DNA of 50,245 bases, from NCBI RefSeq assembly GCF_900188185.1, contig NZ_FZPA01000021.1, positions 1 through 50,245 of the forward strand, in the 5' to 3' direction. Position 1 is the first letter of the stretch; every line of letters begins with the position of its first letter. The notes beneath the pieces are model-generated. The model was not told the origin of the DNA. It did not search any database and saw nothing but the letters and a program-made list of their open reading frames with translations. Made by a program: the position numbers and the translations under genes. Positions 8,990 through 18,220 of this stretch are shown piece by piece. This stretch comes from Sphingopyxis indica (GTDB lineage Bacteria; Pseudomonadota; Alphaproteobacteria; Sphingomonadales; Sphingomonadaceae).

Positions 8990-10543
8990 TTGCGCCGGCA
9001 CGATGGCAAAGCCCGTATCGACATGGCACCCGGCGCGGGCGACGGGGCCAGCGAGGAACTCGCGCTGCTGATCGACGGCGCGCAGGGCTATGCGCTCTAT
9101 CTCCTCGATGCGGCGGGCCGGGTGTCGATCTGGAACCGCGGTGCGCAGCGGCTGCTCGGCTGGACCGAGGATCAGGTCATCGGGCGCGACGCCGCGATCT
9201 TCTATCCCGCCGATGCCGTCGAGGCGGGACGGCCCGGCAAAGATCTGGCCGAGGCCGGCCAGAGCGGGAAATTCACTACCGAGGATTGGCGCGTTCGCAA
9301 GGATGGGGCCGAATTTCTCGCCGAGGTTTCGATCACCGCGCTGCGCCACGCCGACGGCAGGCTGCGCGGCTTTGCGACGGTCGTGTCCGACATCACCGCC
9401 CGGCGTGCGACCGAGGATGCGCTGCGCGCGCAGGAAAGCCATTTGCGCTCGATCCTGTCGACCGTCCCCGACGCGATGGTCGTCATCGACGACCGCGGGC
9501 TGATCCTGTCGTTCAGCGCCGCCGCCGAGCGGCTGTTCGGTTATGACGAAGCCGAATTGCTCGGCGCCAATGTCAGCATCCTGATGCCCTCGCCCGACCG
9601 CGAGCGCCACGACGGCTATATCCAGCGCTATCTGCGGACGGGCGAAAAGCGGATCATCGGGATCGGCCGCGTCGTGTTCGGCCAGCGCAAGGACGGATCG
9701 ACCTTTCCGATGGAATTGTCGATCGGCGAGGCGGCGAACGATGCGCATCCGCTGTTCACGGGCTTCATCCGCGACCTCACCGAAAGGCAACAGACCGAAG
9801 CGCGGCTCGAATCGTTGCAATCCGAACTCATCCATGTGTCGCGTCTCAGCGCGATGGGGACGATGGCATCGACGCTCGCGCACGAGCTCAACCAGCCGCT
9901 CACCGCGGTCGCCAACTATGTCGAGGCGATCCGCGACATGCTCGCCGACCCCGACCCCGACGACATGCCGATGATCCGCGAAGCGCTGGACGACACGGCC
10001 AGGGAAGCGCTGCGCGCCGGGCATATCGTGCGCCGGCTGCGCGATTTCGTCGCGCGCGGCGAGGTCGAGAAGACGATCGAGAATCTGCCGGTCCTGATCA
10101 ACGAGGCGGCGGTGCTCGGCCTGATCGGCGCGCGCGAAAAGGGCGTCGAGCCGCGCTTCGACCTCGACCCCTATGCCTCCCCCGTGCTCGTCGACAAGGT
10201 TCAGATCCAGCAGGTGCTGATCAACCTCATCCGCAATGCGGTCGAGGCGATGAGCGATTGCCCGGTGCGCCGGCTGACCGTATCGAGCCGCCCCGACCAG
10301 CCGGGTTTCGTCCGGGTGGTCGTCGCCGATACCGGTGCCGGCGTGCCCGCCGACCTTGCCGGACGATTGTTCACCGCCTTCGTCAGCACCAAGGCGGGGG
10401 GCATGGGGCTGGGCCTGTCGATCTGCCGCACGATCGTCGAAGCGAACGGCGGCCGCATCTGGATGGAGGCGGGCGACGACGGCGGCACCCAATTTCATTT
10501 CACGCTGATGAGCGCGAACGGGGAAGAGCGCGATGACGGATAG
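8990..10543 (+). CDS. fixL: Heme-PAS oxygen-sensing histidine kinase FixL
   Basis: A FixL-type sensor kinase with two PAS domains (about residues 25-145 and 155-275), HisKA and HATPase domains. The second PAS has [16 protein letters not shown] then [10 protein letters not shown]. In my numbering His207 and Arg227 match the heme-ligating His200 and the oxygen-contacting Arg220 of Bradyrhizobium FixL, with the same 20-residue spacing, so it should bind heme and sense O2. The phospho-acceptor is His298 in [10 protein letters not shown]1 and G2 boxes are visible ([26 protein letters not shown]). No transmembrane helix is seen, so it is probably soluble. Start: a TTG at 8990 preceded by AAGGGAGAG; ATG at 9023 is the alternative. 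Its end overlaps fixJ by 11 bases. Confidence 0.9.
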   Translation: MRRHDGKARIDMAPGAGDGASEELALLIDGAQGYALYLLDAAGRVSIWNRGAQRLLGWTEDQVIGRDAAIFYPADAVEAGRPGKDLAEAGQSGKFTTEDWRVRKDGAEFLAEVSITALRHADGRLRGFATVVSDITARRATEDALRAQESHLRSILSTVPDAMVVIDDRGLILSFSAAAERLFGYDEAELLGANVSILMPSPDRERHDGYIQRYLRTGEKRIIGIGRVVFGQRKDGSTFPMELSIGEAANDAHPLFTGFIRDLTERQQTEARLESLQSELIHVSRLSAMGTMASTLAHELNQPLTAVANYVEAIRDMLADPDPDDMPMIREALDDTAREALRAGHIVRRLRDFVARGEVEKTIENLPVLINEAAVLGLIGAREKGVEPRFDLDPYASPVLVDKVQIQQVLINLIRNAVEAMSDCPVRRLTVSSRPDQPGFVRVVVADTGAGVPADLAGRLFTAFVSTKAGGMGLGLSICRTIVEANGGRIWMEAGDDGGTQFHFTLMSANGEERDDG

Positions 10544-11147
10544 GAAGCTGGTTCACATCGTCGACGACGAGGACGCCATTCGCCGGTCGGCGGGGTTCAT
10601 GCTCAAGACCTCGGGCTATGACGTTCAGACCTGGCCGCACGGCGCGGCCTTTCTGAAGGAGGTTCGCCACGCCCCCGACGGCTGCATCCTGCTCGACGTG
10701 CGAATGCCCGAGATGGACGGGCTCGAAGTGCAGCAGGCGCTGCTCGACCGCGGCGTGACGATGCCCGTGATCGTCCTCACCGGCCACGCCGACGTGTCGA
10801 TCGCAGTGCGCGCGATGAAGGCGGGGGCGGTCGATTTCCTCGAAAAGCCCTTTGAAAAGGCGGTGCTGCTCGGTGCGATCGAGGCGGCTTTCGAGCGGAT
10901 GAGCGCCGCCGGCAGCGCCGCCCGGCGCGCCGCCGAAGCCAATGTCGTGCTCGGCGTGCTCACCCCGCGCGAGCGCGAAGTGCTCGAAGGGCTGGCGCAG
11001 GGCCTGCCGAACAAGACGATCGCCTATGACCTCGGCATCTCGCCGCGCACCGTCGAGGTGCATCGCGCCAATCTGATGGCGAAGCTCGAGGTGCGCAGCC
11101 TGTCGGACGCGCTGCGCCTCGCCTTCGCCGCCGGGCTCGGCGCATAG
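10533..11147 (+). CDS. fixJ: Response regulator FixJ
   Basis: A 204-residue response regulator: receiver domain (residues 1-120) with the acidic pair DDED near residue 10, phospho-acceptor Asp55 in [11 protein letters not shown], Thr in VLTGHAD and Lys in FLEKPF, then a linker and a LuxR-type HTH ([15 protein letters not shown] to [16 protein letters not shown]). This is the FixJ/NodW layout. It overlaps fixL, so the two are translationally coupled. In rhizobia and Caulobacter phospho-FixJ activates a fixK-type Crp/Fnr gene under low O2. Here an fnr-type gene lies 1.8 kb downstream behind FixJ-box-like motifs. Confidence 0.94.
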   Translation: MTDRKLVHIVDDEDAIRRSAGFMLKTSGYDVQTWPHGAAFLKEVRHAPDGCILLDVRMPEMDGLEVQQALLDRGVTMPVIVLTGHADVSIAVRAMKAGAVDFLEKPFEKAVLLGAIEAAFERMSAAGSAARRAAEANVVLGVLTPREREVLEGLAQGLPNKTIAYDLGISPRTVEVHRANLMAKLEVRSLSDALRLAFAAGLGA

Positions 11148-11195
11148 GGAGCAATACGTAGCGACCCTGTCGCCGCGCGCGGTAATAAGGACGGC

Positions 11196-11450
11196 ATGTC
11201 AGTCGAACGCCCGCCCGTGAGCCCCCGCGCCTCTCATCCTTCGATCGACGCGCTGACCGAACGCGAGCGCGACGTCGTCGCGGGGCTGCTGCGCGGCCTG
11301 ACCAACAAGCGGATCGGGGAAGAACTGGGGATCAGCCACCGCACCGTCGAAGTGCATCGCGCGCACGTCATGCGCAAGCTCGGCACGCCGACGCTCGCCG
11401 CGCTGTTGACTGCCGTACTGCCCCAGCGAAACAAGCTGTCGGACCGCTGA
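11196..11450 (+). CDS. Small LuxR-type HTH protein without a receiver domain
   Basis: An 84-residue protein that is almost only a GerE/Lux[44 protein letters not shown]. It resembles the C-terminal domain of the FixJ encoded 49 bases upstream, but has no receiver and only a short N-terminal tail. The start ATG has AAGGA upstream. It is either a truncated fixJ paralogue or a free DNA-binding domain that could act without phosphorylation or compete with FixJ for sites. The conserved HTH with an intact start and stop argues for a real gene. A TACGTAG sequence lies about 40 bases upstream of the start. Confidence 0.75.
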   Translation: MSVERPPVSPRASHPSIDALTERERDVVAGLLRGLTNKRIGEELGISHRTVEVHRAHVMRKLGTPTLAALLTAVLPQRNKLSDR

Positions 11451-11453
11451 GCG

Positions 11454-12722
11454 TCAAAGCAGCAGCGCCGCCGCCAATGTCCCCGCGGCGGCGCTGGCGA
11501 TCAGCGGCAGCGCGGCGGTCCAGCCGCGGCGCGTGCGCGCAAGCGCCGGCGGAATGATCGCCTTGAGCAAGGTGTTCGCCAGTACCGACGCGGCGATCGC
11601 CATCCCCGCGGCGCGCGCACCCAGCACCCCTGCCGGCAGACCGCCGATCGTGATGATCGCCGCATCGACGTCGGCAATTCCCGACAGCGCGAGCAGCGCC
11701 GCGATGGCCGTATCGCCGACGCGCTCCATCAACCAGCGCACGAGCAGCGCCATGACCATCACCAGCGCGATCAGACCGAGCGCCGGTCCGAAGTTGAGCG
11801 GATTGCGCAATTCCACCGGCGCCGCCGTCGCGCCGTCGCCGCGCCGCGCCGCGAGCAGCGCCCAGCCGGTCGCGGCGAGGCTGACCAGCAGGGCCGGCAC
11901 GACAATCAGCGCCAGCGACTCGAGCGCGCGCGGCGCGATCAAGGCAACGAGCAGCATCACGCGCAGCTGCATCACGACCGACGCGGCCGCGATGCCGGCG
12001 ATCAGGATGGGCGCATTTTCGGCTTCGTCGCGCAGGCGGGTCGCGAGCGCGGTCGTCACCGCGGTCGATGATACCATCGCACCGGTCGCCGCCATCGCCA
12101 GCGTTCCGCGCGTCGCACCGAAACGCTTGCCGGCGATATAGCCGGCGAAGGAAAAGCCCGAAACGAACACGACGACGAGCCAGAGCTGCCGGGGATTCCA
12201 CGCATCATAGGGGCCGAGCGCGCGGTCGGGCAGCAGCGGCAGGATCACCGCGGCGATCAGGGCGAAGCGCGCGATCGCCCCGACCTCGGCTTCGGTCAGC
12301 GTGCCGACCCAGCGATGCAGTTGCGGCCGCAGCGTGAGGAGCAGCGTCGTCGTCACCGCGGCGATCGACGCGATCCGCGCTTCGCCGCGCGTCGCAAGAT
12401 AGCCGCAGGCGAGCGCGATCAGCGCCGCGATGCCCGCCGTCCCGCTGACGCTGCCGCGCGTCCGCGCGGTGCGCGCATAGCCGAAGAGGATGAGCAGCGC
12501 GGCACCGCCGAGGAGCAGGACGGCGACGGGGCGGTCGATCGGCTCGATCACCCCGGCGATGCCGCCGGTCAGTCCGAGCAGCCCATAGGTGCGGATGCCG
12601 GCAAAGCGGCTGCCCGCCGCTTCGTGGCGCAGCGTCCAGCCGCGCTGGACGCCGATCAGCAGCCCGAGGCCGAGCGACAGCGCGAGCTCCGCGAGCAGCG
12701 GCACATCGCCGATCGCGCTCAT
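11454..12722 (-). CDS. MgtC/SapB-domain and DUF4010 membrane protein
   Basis: A 422-residue inner-membrane protein with many hydrophobic helices. The N-terminal third has the MgtC/SapB pattern LALSLGLGLLIGVQRGW and GIRTYGLLGLTGG (conserved Glu replaced by Gln in the first motif). The remainder is a DUF4010 module with internal helical repeats (GATRGTLAMAATGAMVSSTA). Function is uncertain; MgtC-like proteins have been tied to Mg2+ starvation and to ATP synthase control, but DUF4010 fusions are uncharacterised. The start at 12722 is supported by GAGGAGAAAGG just before the ATG. It converges with the small HTH gene, only 3 bases between stops. Confidence 0.85.
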   Translation of the reverse strand: MSAIGDVPLLAELALSLGLGLLIGVQRGWTLRHEAAGSRFAGIRTYGLLGLTGGIAGVIEPIDRPVAVLLLGGAALLILFGYARTARTRGSVSGTAGIAALIALACGYLATRGEARIASIAAVTTTLLLTLRPQLHRWVGTLTEAEVGAIARFALIAAVILPLLPDRALGPYDAWNPRQLWLVVVFVSGFSFAGYIAGKRFGATRGTLAMAATGAMVSSTAVTTALATRLRDEAENAPILIAGIAAASVVMQLRVMLLVALIAPRALESLALIVVPALLVSLAATGWALLAARRGDGATAAPVELRNPLNFGPALGLIALVMVMALLVRWLMERVGDTAIAALLALSGIADVDAAIITIGGLPAGVLGARAAGMAIAASVLANTLLKAIIPPALARTRRGWTAALPLIASAAAGTLAAALLL

Positions 12723-12786
12723 CCTTTCTCCTCTCGCTCGCCGCAGACCAACGGCCTTTTCGTGCGTCCAATCGGCGTCGCGGTCG

Positions 12787-12804
12787 TTACGCAATTTTCC
12801 TTAC
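12787..12804 (+). promoter_or_regulatory. FixJ-box-like site 1 upstream of fnrL
   Basis: TTACGCAATTTTCCTTAC. It matches 13 of 18 positions with a second copy at 12844-12861 and resembles, as I remember it, the TAAGTA-TTTCCCTTA type of FixJ target described upstream of rhizobial fixK. The pair lies between the DUF4010 start and the fnrL start and shares the layout TACG-y-A then TTCC-y-TAC. Confidence 0.45.
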
Positions 12805-12843
12805 ACGCGGGCAGCCGCGGCGGAGACCCGCTCGCTGCGCCGG

Positions 12844-12861
12844 CTACGTACTCTTCCCTAC
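12844..12861 (+). promoter_or_regulatory. FixJ-box-like site 2 upstream of fnrL
   Basis: CTACGTACTCTTCCCTAC, 57 bases downstream of the first copy and 65 bases before the fnrL ATG. This spacing puts site 2 close to a core promoter and site 1 in an activator position. The start point of transcription is not known. Confidence 0.45.
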
Positions 12862-12925
12862 TCCCATCGGCGCCCGGCTCGCATAAAAGCAGGCCACAGA
12901 TATTTGTCCAATCCGGGGTACGCCG

Positions 12926-13606
12926 ATGAGCAATTGCCAGTCCTGTCCGGTGCGCGGCCGCGCGATTTGCGCGAGTCTCGACGGCGACGAACTCGCCGCG
13001 TTCAGCCGGATGGCGCGCCATCAGCGCGTGCCGGCGGGCCATACGCTGATCTGGGAGGGCGAAGACGTCCCGCTGATCGCCAATGTGATCGGCGGCGTGC
13101 TCAAGCTCGTCGTCGCCGCCGCCGACGGGCGCGAACAGATCGTCGGGCTGGTCTTTCCGTCTGATTTCATCGGCCGGCCGTTCGGCAAGGAAAGCCCCTA
13201 TCGGGTGACCGCACTGACCGATGCCGAAGTATGCATCTATAACCGCAACAGCTTCGACGCCTTTGCCGCGGCGCACCCGCATCTGCAGCACAAGCTGCTC
13301 CGCCGCACGCTCGATGAGCTCGATCGCGCCCGTTATTGGATGCTGCTGCTGGGGCGCAAATCGGCCTCGCAGAAGGTCGCCTCCTTTCTCCTCGAAATGT
13401 CGGATCGGCTTGCCCGGCTCGACCGCAAGGAAGCGGGCTTCGAACTCCCCTTCGGCCGGCAACAGATCGCCGACATTCTGGGCCTGACGATCGAGACGAC
13501 GAGCCGCCAGCTGACGCGCCTGCGCGCCGACGGCATCGTCGACCTCCCGTCGCGCCGCGCGGTCGTCATCCACGACCGCGACGCGATGGAGCGGATGGCG
13601 GGCTGA
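12926..13606 (+). CDS. fnrL: 4Fe-4S oxygen-responsive Crp/Fnr regulator (FnrL/FixK type)
   Basis: A 226-residue Crp/Fnr activator. Cysteines at residues 4, 7 and 15 plus a central Cys103 (TDAEVCIYN) give the four-ligand set of an oxygen-labile [4Fe-4S] Fnr protein, unlike cluster-free rhizobial FixK. A cyclic-nucleotide-type beta-barrel spans about 20-120, the dimer helix about 120-150, and the HTH about 165-210. The recognition helix ETTSRQLTRLR keeps the Glu, Ser and Arg that read TTGAT half sites in E. coli FNR. Together with FixLJ this makes a two-layer O2 circuit. The gene is preceded by two FixJ-box-like motifs. The ATG at 12926 begins with the first cysteine cluster, so the start is secure. 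Confidence 0.92.
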   Translation: MSNCQSCPVRGRAICASLDGDELAAFSRMARHQRVPAGHTLIWEGEDVPLIANVIGGVLKLVVAAADGREQIVGLVFPSDFIGRPFGKESPYRVTALTDAEVCIYNRNSFDAFAAAHPHLQHKLLRRTLDELDRARYWMLLLGRKSASQKVASFLLEMSDRLARLDRKEAGFELPFGRQQIADILGLTIETTSRQLTRLRADGIVDLPSRRAVVIHDRDAMERMAG

Positions 13607-14174
13607 CCGGCCCCGCGGCGAAGCATCGCGCCGTCCGCCGCCTACGGGAAAATGCGGATAGGCGATGCCGCTGCAAAGGGTTCAGACAGCAGGCGCCTGG
13701 CCGGAGGTCATTGCGTTTTCGAACCTTTGGAGGGGCTTTGTGCGCCGTCGATCGGTTCGCGATCGCAGCCGCCGCCAGCTCCTCGAGCGCGATCCGGACC
13801 TCGGCCGGAACGATCGGGGGGGCGGCGGTGCCGCGGGGCGCCTGCGACCCGCTTTCCGCGGCACCGCCTGCCCGGCCCGGGCGCTTCGCGCATAGCGGGC
13901 GACACCGCCGCGCCCAGGCGTCGGCCGGATCGTCGACCGCGCCGATGCCGCGCTTTCCCGCGGCCGTGCCAAAACCCGAAGCAGCCGCGGCGGAGCGCTT
14001 CGAGGGTCCGGCGAAGTCATATCCGGCGAGAACGATGCAACCGCCCTCGGCGCCGGCGGGCACGGAAACCGACCGGCGGACCGCACCGAAAAAAATTCGA
14101 GGAAGTATGTTGCTAATGCGATTGACTCTCATTAGTTGCCCCTCTCCATTGCTTATCCGAATTGGGGGTCTTTC
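13607..14174. other. Long intergenic region with iron-regulated promoter
   Basis: A 568-base gap. The open frames seen here on both strands are Arg/Pro/Ala-rich, mutually overlapping and without ribosome binding sites; I do not accept them as genes. A Fur-box dyad lies near the right end. The composition turns AT-rich only in the last 70 bases, where the promoter of the TonB receptor should be. Confidence 0.5.
14115..14133. promoter_or_regulatory. Fur-box dyad upstream of the TonB receptor
   Basis: AATGCGATTGACTCTCATT is a 7-5-7 inverted repeat (AATGCGA / TCTCATT, one mismatch), extended by CT and AG on the outside. It lies 41 bases before the receptor ATG. The TGCGA-N5-TCxCA core recurs upstream of bfd in this window, which supports a common iron regulator. 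Confidence 0.65.
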
Positions 14175-16226
14175 ATGAGAGTCGCGCGTTTCACCTTGTT
14201 CCTCTGCACGGCGCTCGCGAGCGGCCAGGCGCTGGCCGAAGAGGCTGCATCGGCCGACGAACTGGCTCAGGACCAGATCGTCGTCACCGGCTATGCCGGG
14301 ACCAAGACCGACACCGCGCTCACCGAACTGCCGCAGCCGGTCAAGGTCATCACCGCCGAACAATATGAGGCGCAGGGCGCGATCAGCATCAGCGACACCG
14401 TGAAATATGCCGCCGGCGTCCTCGCCAACCCCTATGGCCGCGACACGCGCGTCGACGGCTTCAACGTGCGCGGCATCGACGCGCTGCAATTCCGCGACGG
14501 GATGCGCGACATCTTTTCCTATTACGCCAGCATCACGTCGGACCCCTATAATTTCTCGCGCGTCGAAATCGTCCGCGGCCCCGCCTCGGTGCTCTTCGGC
14601 CAGGGCTCGATCGGCGGCATCGTCAACCTCGTCTCCAAGACCCCCGATTTCGTCACGCACGGCGAGGTCAGCGCCGTCTATGGCAGCTACGACCGCAAGG
14701 AATTGCTGGCCGACGTCAACTATGCCGTGTCGGATACGCTGGCAGTGCGCGGGGTCGGCCGGCTGCGCGACGCCGACACCTATGTCGACCATGTTCCCGA
14801 CGATCGCGTGATGTTCGCGCCGTCGATCCGCTGGCAGCCGACCCCCGACACCGACGTCGTGCTGACCGGTCTCTATCAGGAGGACGACGGCGGCTCGACC
14901 TCGCAATTCCTGCCGATCGTCGGCACCTTCAAGCCCAACCCCGGCGCGCCGGGGCCGCTCGACCGCTTCACCTTCGTCGGCAAGCCCGGCTGGGATCGCT
15001 ATGCGGGCCGTTCGCTGCAAGGGATGGGCAGCGTCACCCACGACTTTTCGGACGCGGTGCGGCTCAGTCTCAAGGCGCGCTATATCGACAGCGACCTCGA
15101 ATATTTCACCCATTATACGAACAGCTACAGCAATCCGACCGATCCCTATGGCCCCGACCATCGCACGATCGGCCTCTATGCCGACGCCAGCGACGCGCGG
15201 ATGAACGTCTTTTCGACCGACAATAATCTGCAGTTCAACTTCAACACCGGCGCCAATATCGAGCACAAGCTGCTCGTCGGCCTCGACTATAGCTGGAACA
15301 AGGTCGGCAAGCGCTATGATGGCGGACTGGAGACCATCGACCTCTACGACATCGACTATGACGCGCTGCTGACCTATGATCCGTCGGGCCCCTTCGACGA
15401 AGAGTCGCAAAAGCAGCTCGGCATCTATGTCCAGGACCAGATCCGCTTCTTCGACCGCGTCTCGGTCGTGCTCGGCGCGCGGCGCGACCGGGTCACGGGC
15501 TCGTCGGGACAGAAGGACAATGCGACCACCTTCCGCGCCGGCATCATCGGCGAGATCGGCGCGGGGCTGTCGCCCTTCTTCAGCTACACCGAAAGCTTCC
15601 TGCCGATCGCCGGCTCGCTGACCGATGTCGACGGCACCATTGGCGACCCCTTCAAGCCGCAGACCGGCAAGCAGTTCGAAGCGGGCATCAAGTGGCAGCC
15701 CGATCCGGGCACGCTGGTCACGATCACCGCCTTCCACATCAAGGAACGCAACCGCGTTCTCTATGGCGAGGGCAGCTCGACCACCCAGTCGGGCGAGCTC
15801 ACGACCAAGGGCATCGAGTTCGAGGCGAGCCACACGCTGCCCGGCAATTTCGAGCTGCTGGTCAACTATGGCTATAACAAGCTCAAGTCGGAGACGAACA
15901 CCGATCTCGACTATCTGCCGCGCCACATCGCCTCGATCTGGTCGACCAAAAGTTTCGGCCTGCCGGGTGAGGCACAGCTGCGCCTCGGCGCCGGCGTTGT
16001 GTATAACGGCAAGCGCCGGTCGGACGGTCCGGCGTGGAACATCACGACGCCGAGCAACACAACGGTCGACGCACTCGCCGAGATCAGCTGGGACGACTGG
16101 CGCTTCGCCGTCAACGCGACCAACCTCTTCGGCAACGACTATTACGCCTCCTGCCTCGCGCGCGGCGACTGCTTCATGGGCGCGCCGCGCAACGTGATGG
16201 CGACCGTCGGCTACCGCTTCCGGTGA
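14175..16226 (+). CDS. TonB-dependent siderophore receptor
   Basis: A 683-residue outer-membrane receptor for ferric siderophores. Signal peptide MRVARFTLFLCTALASGQAL is followed by a TonB-box-like DQIVVTGY, the plug domain (about residues 50-160, with FNVRGIDALQFRDGMRD and VEIVRGPASVLFGQGSIGG) and a 22-strand barrel ending in YRF with terminal Arg. The FecA/FhuA-type signature RGPASVLFGQ...GGIVNLVSK is clear. It is headed by a Fur-box dyad and overlaps the next gene (GTGA). The start at 14175 opens the signal peptide; an upstream ATG at 14136 would add 13 residues. Ligand unknown. Confidence 0.95.
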   Translation: MRVARFTLFLCTALASGQALAEEAASADELAQDQIVVTGYAGTKTDTALTELPQPVKVITAEQYEAQGAISISDTVKYAAGVLANPYGRDTRVDGFNVRGIDALQFRDGMRDIFSYYASITSDPYNFSRVEIVRGPASVLFGQGSIGGIVNLVSKTPDFVTHGEVSAVYGSYDRKELLADVNYAVSDTLAVRGVGRLRDADTYVDHVPDDRVMFAPSIRWQPTPDTDVVLTGLYQEDDGGSTSQFLPIVGTFKPNPGAPGPLDRFTFVGKPGWDRYAGRSLQGMGSVTHDFSDAVRLSLKARYIDSDLEYFTHYTNSYSNPTDPYGPDHRTIGLYADASDARMNVFSTDNNLQFNFNTGANIEHKLLVGLDYSWNKVGKRYDGGLETIDLYDIDYDALLTYDPSGPFDEESQKQLGIYVQDQIRFFDRVSVVLGARRDRVTGSSGQKDNATTFRAGIIGEIGAGLSPFFSYTESFLPIAGSLTDVDGTIGDPFKPQTGKQFEAGIKWQPDPGTLVTITAFHIKERNRVLYGEGSSTTQSGELTTKGIEFEASHTLPGNFELLVNYGYNKLKSETNTDLDYLPRHIASIWSTKSFGLPGEAQLRLGAGVVYNGKRRSDGPAWNITTPSNTTVDALAEISWDDWRFAVNATNLFGNDYYASCLARGDCFMGAPRNVMATVGYRFR

Positions 16227-16816
16227 GCACCGCCTCGCCCCTCGTCTGGTTCGGGTCGGCGGCGGCGGTCGCGGCGATCCTGCTGCTCCGCCGCGCCTGG
16301 GGCCTGCCGAGGCGGTCGGCGGCGCAGAATGGCGCGGCGTGGGCGCTGCTGCTCGTCGCGGCCGCGCTCGGTATCGCCGGCAATGGCGCGTGGGGCGCCG
16401 CGATCGTGTCGCTCTTCGCGATGGGCACCGCGGCGCTGTTCCTCGCGCACGCCGCGGCGACCGCGCGCGCGGGCAAGGCGCGCGCCTCCGACCGCAAGGC
16501 GCATATCCTTCCCGAAGCGGGCGAGCCGCGCCGCATCGGCCGCCGCCTCGCCACTTTCGCGATCACCGTGCCGCTCGCGCTGATCGCGTCGCTGCTCGTC
16601 GCGCTCGGCGCGCGGGCGCTGGCGGCGCTCGCCGGCTGGGCCGACGCCGACAGCAACGCCCTCGCGCTGCTGTTGCTGCCGCTCGTCTGGGGAATGCTCG
16701 CCTTCGTGCTGCTGATGCTGCCAAGCCGCCGCGCGCAATTCGTCTGGCTCGCGCTTCCCGCGGCGGCGAGCCTCGGCCTGATCTGGGGCCTGATCTGGAT
16801 CGGAGGCGCAGCATGA
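16223..16816 (+). CDS. Small multi-pass membrane protein of the iron-uptake operon
   Basis: A 197-residue hydrophobic protein with about five transmembrane helices, starting at GTG 16223 that overlaps the receptor stop (GTGA) and ending in an ATGA overlap with the PepSY gene. It matches no family I can name. Genes of this size and topology often sit between a siderophore receptor and a PepSY protein in sphingomonads, so a role in siderophore-iron reduction or import is inferred only from position. A cytoplasmic loop rich in Arg and Lys (ASDRKAHILPEAGEPRR) lies near residues 85-105. Confidence 0.7.
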   Translation: MSTASPLVWFGSAAAVAAILLLRRAWGLPRRSAAQNGAAWALLLVAAALGIAGNGAWGAAIVSLFAMGTAALFLAHAAATARAGKARASDRKAHILPEAGEPRRIGRRLATFAITVPLALIASLLVALGARALAALAGWADADSNALALLLLPLVWGMLAFVLLMLPSRRAQFVWLALPAAASLGLIWGLIWIGGAA

Positions 16817-18156
16817 CCCAGCCCATCGCCAAGACCACCGTCCAGCGCGCGCTCCACGCGCACGCCGCGATCGGCCTCATCGCCTCGGCGCTCCTCTATC
16901 TCGTCTGCCTGACCGGCACGGTCGTCGTTCTCTATCAGGAATGGCAGCGCATCGAGCAGCCGGACGCACCCGAAATGCTGACGATCGCGCCCGACGCGGT
17001 GCAAAAAGCCGCCGCCGCGGTGCTCGCGAGCGAAAAGGGCAAGCCCGGCACGACGCACCTCTATGTCCATATGCCGGTCCCCGGCCTGCCGCGCACGACG
17101 ATCACCACCGACAGCCAGGCGGTCCATGCGAACGCCGACGGCACGATCGCCGGCCCCGAGGAAAACGCCTGGTCCGAATTCCTGCTCGCCGCCCATTATG
17201 CGCTCAACATTCCGGGGCTCGTCGGCATGACGATCGTCGGCATTCTGGGCGTGATGATCGTCGCGCTGTCGTTGTCGGGCGTGATCGCGCACCCGCGCAT
17301 CTTTCGCGACGCCTTTCGCCTCCGTGCCCGCGACAATCAGGGCGTCGGCCTTGCCGACTGGCACAACCGGCTGAGCGTCTGGAGCCTGCCCTTCGCGCTC
17401 GCGATCGCGCTCACCGGCGCGATGATCGGCCTCGGCTCGGTCGGCGCCTACGGCCTCGCCACCGTCTTCTATAAGGGCGACGTCGAGGCGGCCTATGCCC
17501 CTATCTTCGGCGATGAGCCCCCCCCCGACGCGGCGCCCGCGCCGCTCGCCGACATCGCCGGGCCGCTCGCCTGGATCGCCGCGGAGCATCCTGCGGTTCG
17601 CCCGACCTATGTCATCGTCCACGATCCGCAAACGCGCGGCCAGCACGTCCAGATCATCGCCGAACATCCGCAGCGGCTGATCTATGGCGAAACCTATAAT
17701 TTCGCCGCCGACGGCCGGTTCGAAGGCAGCACCGGCCTTTCCGACGGCCACCTCGGGCAGCAGCTCGCGGCCTCGACCTATAATCTCCACTTCGGCAATT
17801 ATGGCGGCCTGCCGGTCAAGCTCGCCTATATCGTCTTCGGCCTCGCGCTCACCGTCGTCGTCGCGACCGGCACCTCGATCTGGCTCGGCAAGCGCGAACG
17901 GCGCGGCCTTCGCGAACCGCGGCTGCGCAGCCTGTGGGACGCGGTGCTGTGGGGCGTGCCCCTCGCGCTCGCGCTCACCTTCCTCGTGCGCCTGTTCGCG
18001 GGCAACGGCGCGCCGCTGGCGGCGCTGTTCTGGACGCTCGCCGCCCTGATCCCGCTCGCCGCCGCAATCCGACCCCTTCCGCGCCCCAAGCCCTATCTCA
18101 AGGCCGCGCTCGGCGCCGCGCTGATCGCCTGCCTGCTGACCGTGCTGCTGCGATAG
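16813..18156 (+). CDS. PepSY-associated membrane protein (iron-uptake reductase type)
   Basis: A 447-residue inner-membrane protein of the PepSY-TM family. Helix 1 is preceded by RALHAHAAIGLIASALLYLV with the conserved His pair. A periplasmic PepSY region follows, then HYALNIPGLVGMTIVGILGV, the DWHNRLSVWSLPF segment (conserved His), a second periplasmic PepSY-like region and helices to the C-terminus. Members such as FsrB-type proteins are thought to reduce ferric siderophores in the periplasm, with heme or metal bound by membrane histidines. Three genes overlap start-to-stop here, so receptor, small membrane protein and this protein form one Fur-controlled operon. Specific activity is inferred. 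Confidence 0.88.
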   Translation: MTQPIAKTTVQRALHAHAAIGLIASALLYLVCLTGTVVVLYQEWQRIEQPDAPEMLTIAPDAVQKAAAAVLASEKGKPGTTHLYVHMPVPGLPRTTITTDSQAVHANADGTIAGPEENAWSEFLLAAHYALNIPGLVGMTIVGILGVMIVALSLSGVIAHPRIFRDAFRLRARDNQGVGLADWHNRLSVWSLPFALAIALTGAMIGLGSVGAYGLATVFYKGDVEAAYAPIFGDEPPPDAAPAPLADIAGPLAWIAAEHPAVRPTYVIVHDPQTRGQHVQIIAEHPQRLIYGETYNFAADGRFEGSTGLSDGHLGQQLAASTYNLHFGNYGGLPVKLAYIVFGLALTVVVATGTSIWLGKRERRGLREPRLRSLWDAVLWGVPLALALTFLVRLFAGNGAPLAALFWTLAALIPLAAAIRPLPRPKPYLKAALGAALIACLLTVLLR

Positions 18157-18220
18157 CGCCAGCCTCCCCCGAACCGCGGTGCTGCCCGGCCGGGGTGCCC
18201 GCAAGACTGCGGATGAGAAG

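Noticed and set aside
13652..14116. A 154-codon plus-strand frame between fnrL and the TonB receptor
   Set aside because: Arg/Pro-rich, no ribosome binding site, overlaps several other frames and ends at the Fur box.
13566..15926. A 786-codon minus-strand frame opposite the TonB receptor
   Set aside because: Shadow of the receptor gene; the part in the gap 13607-14174 has no start signal and no similarity I can name.
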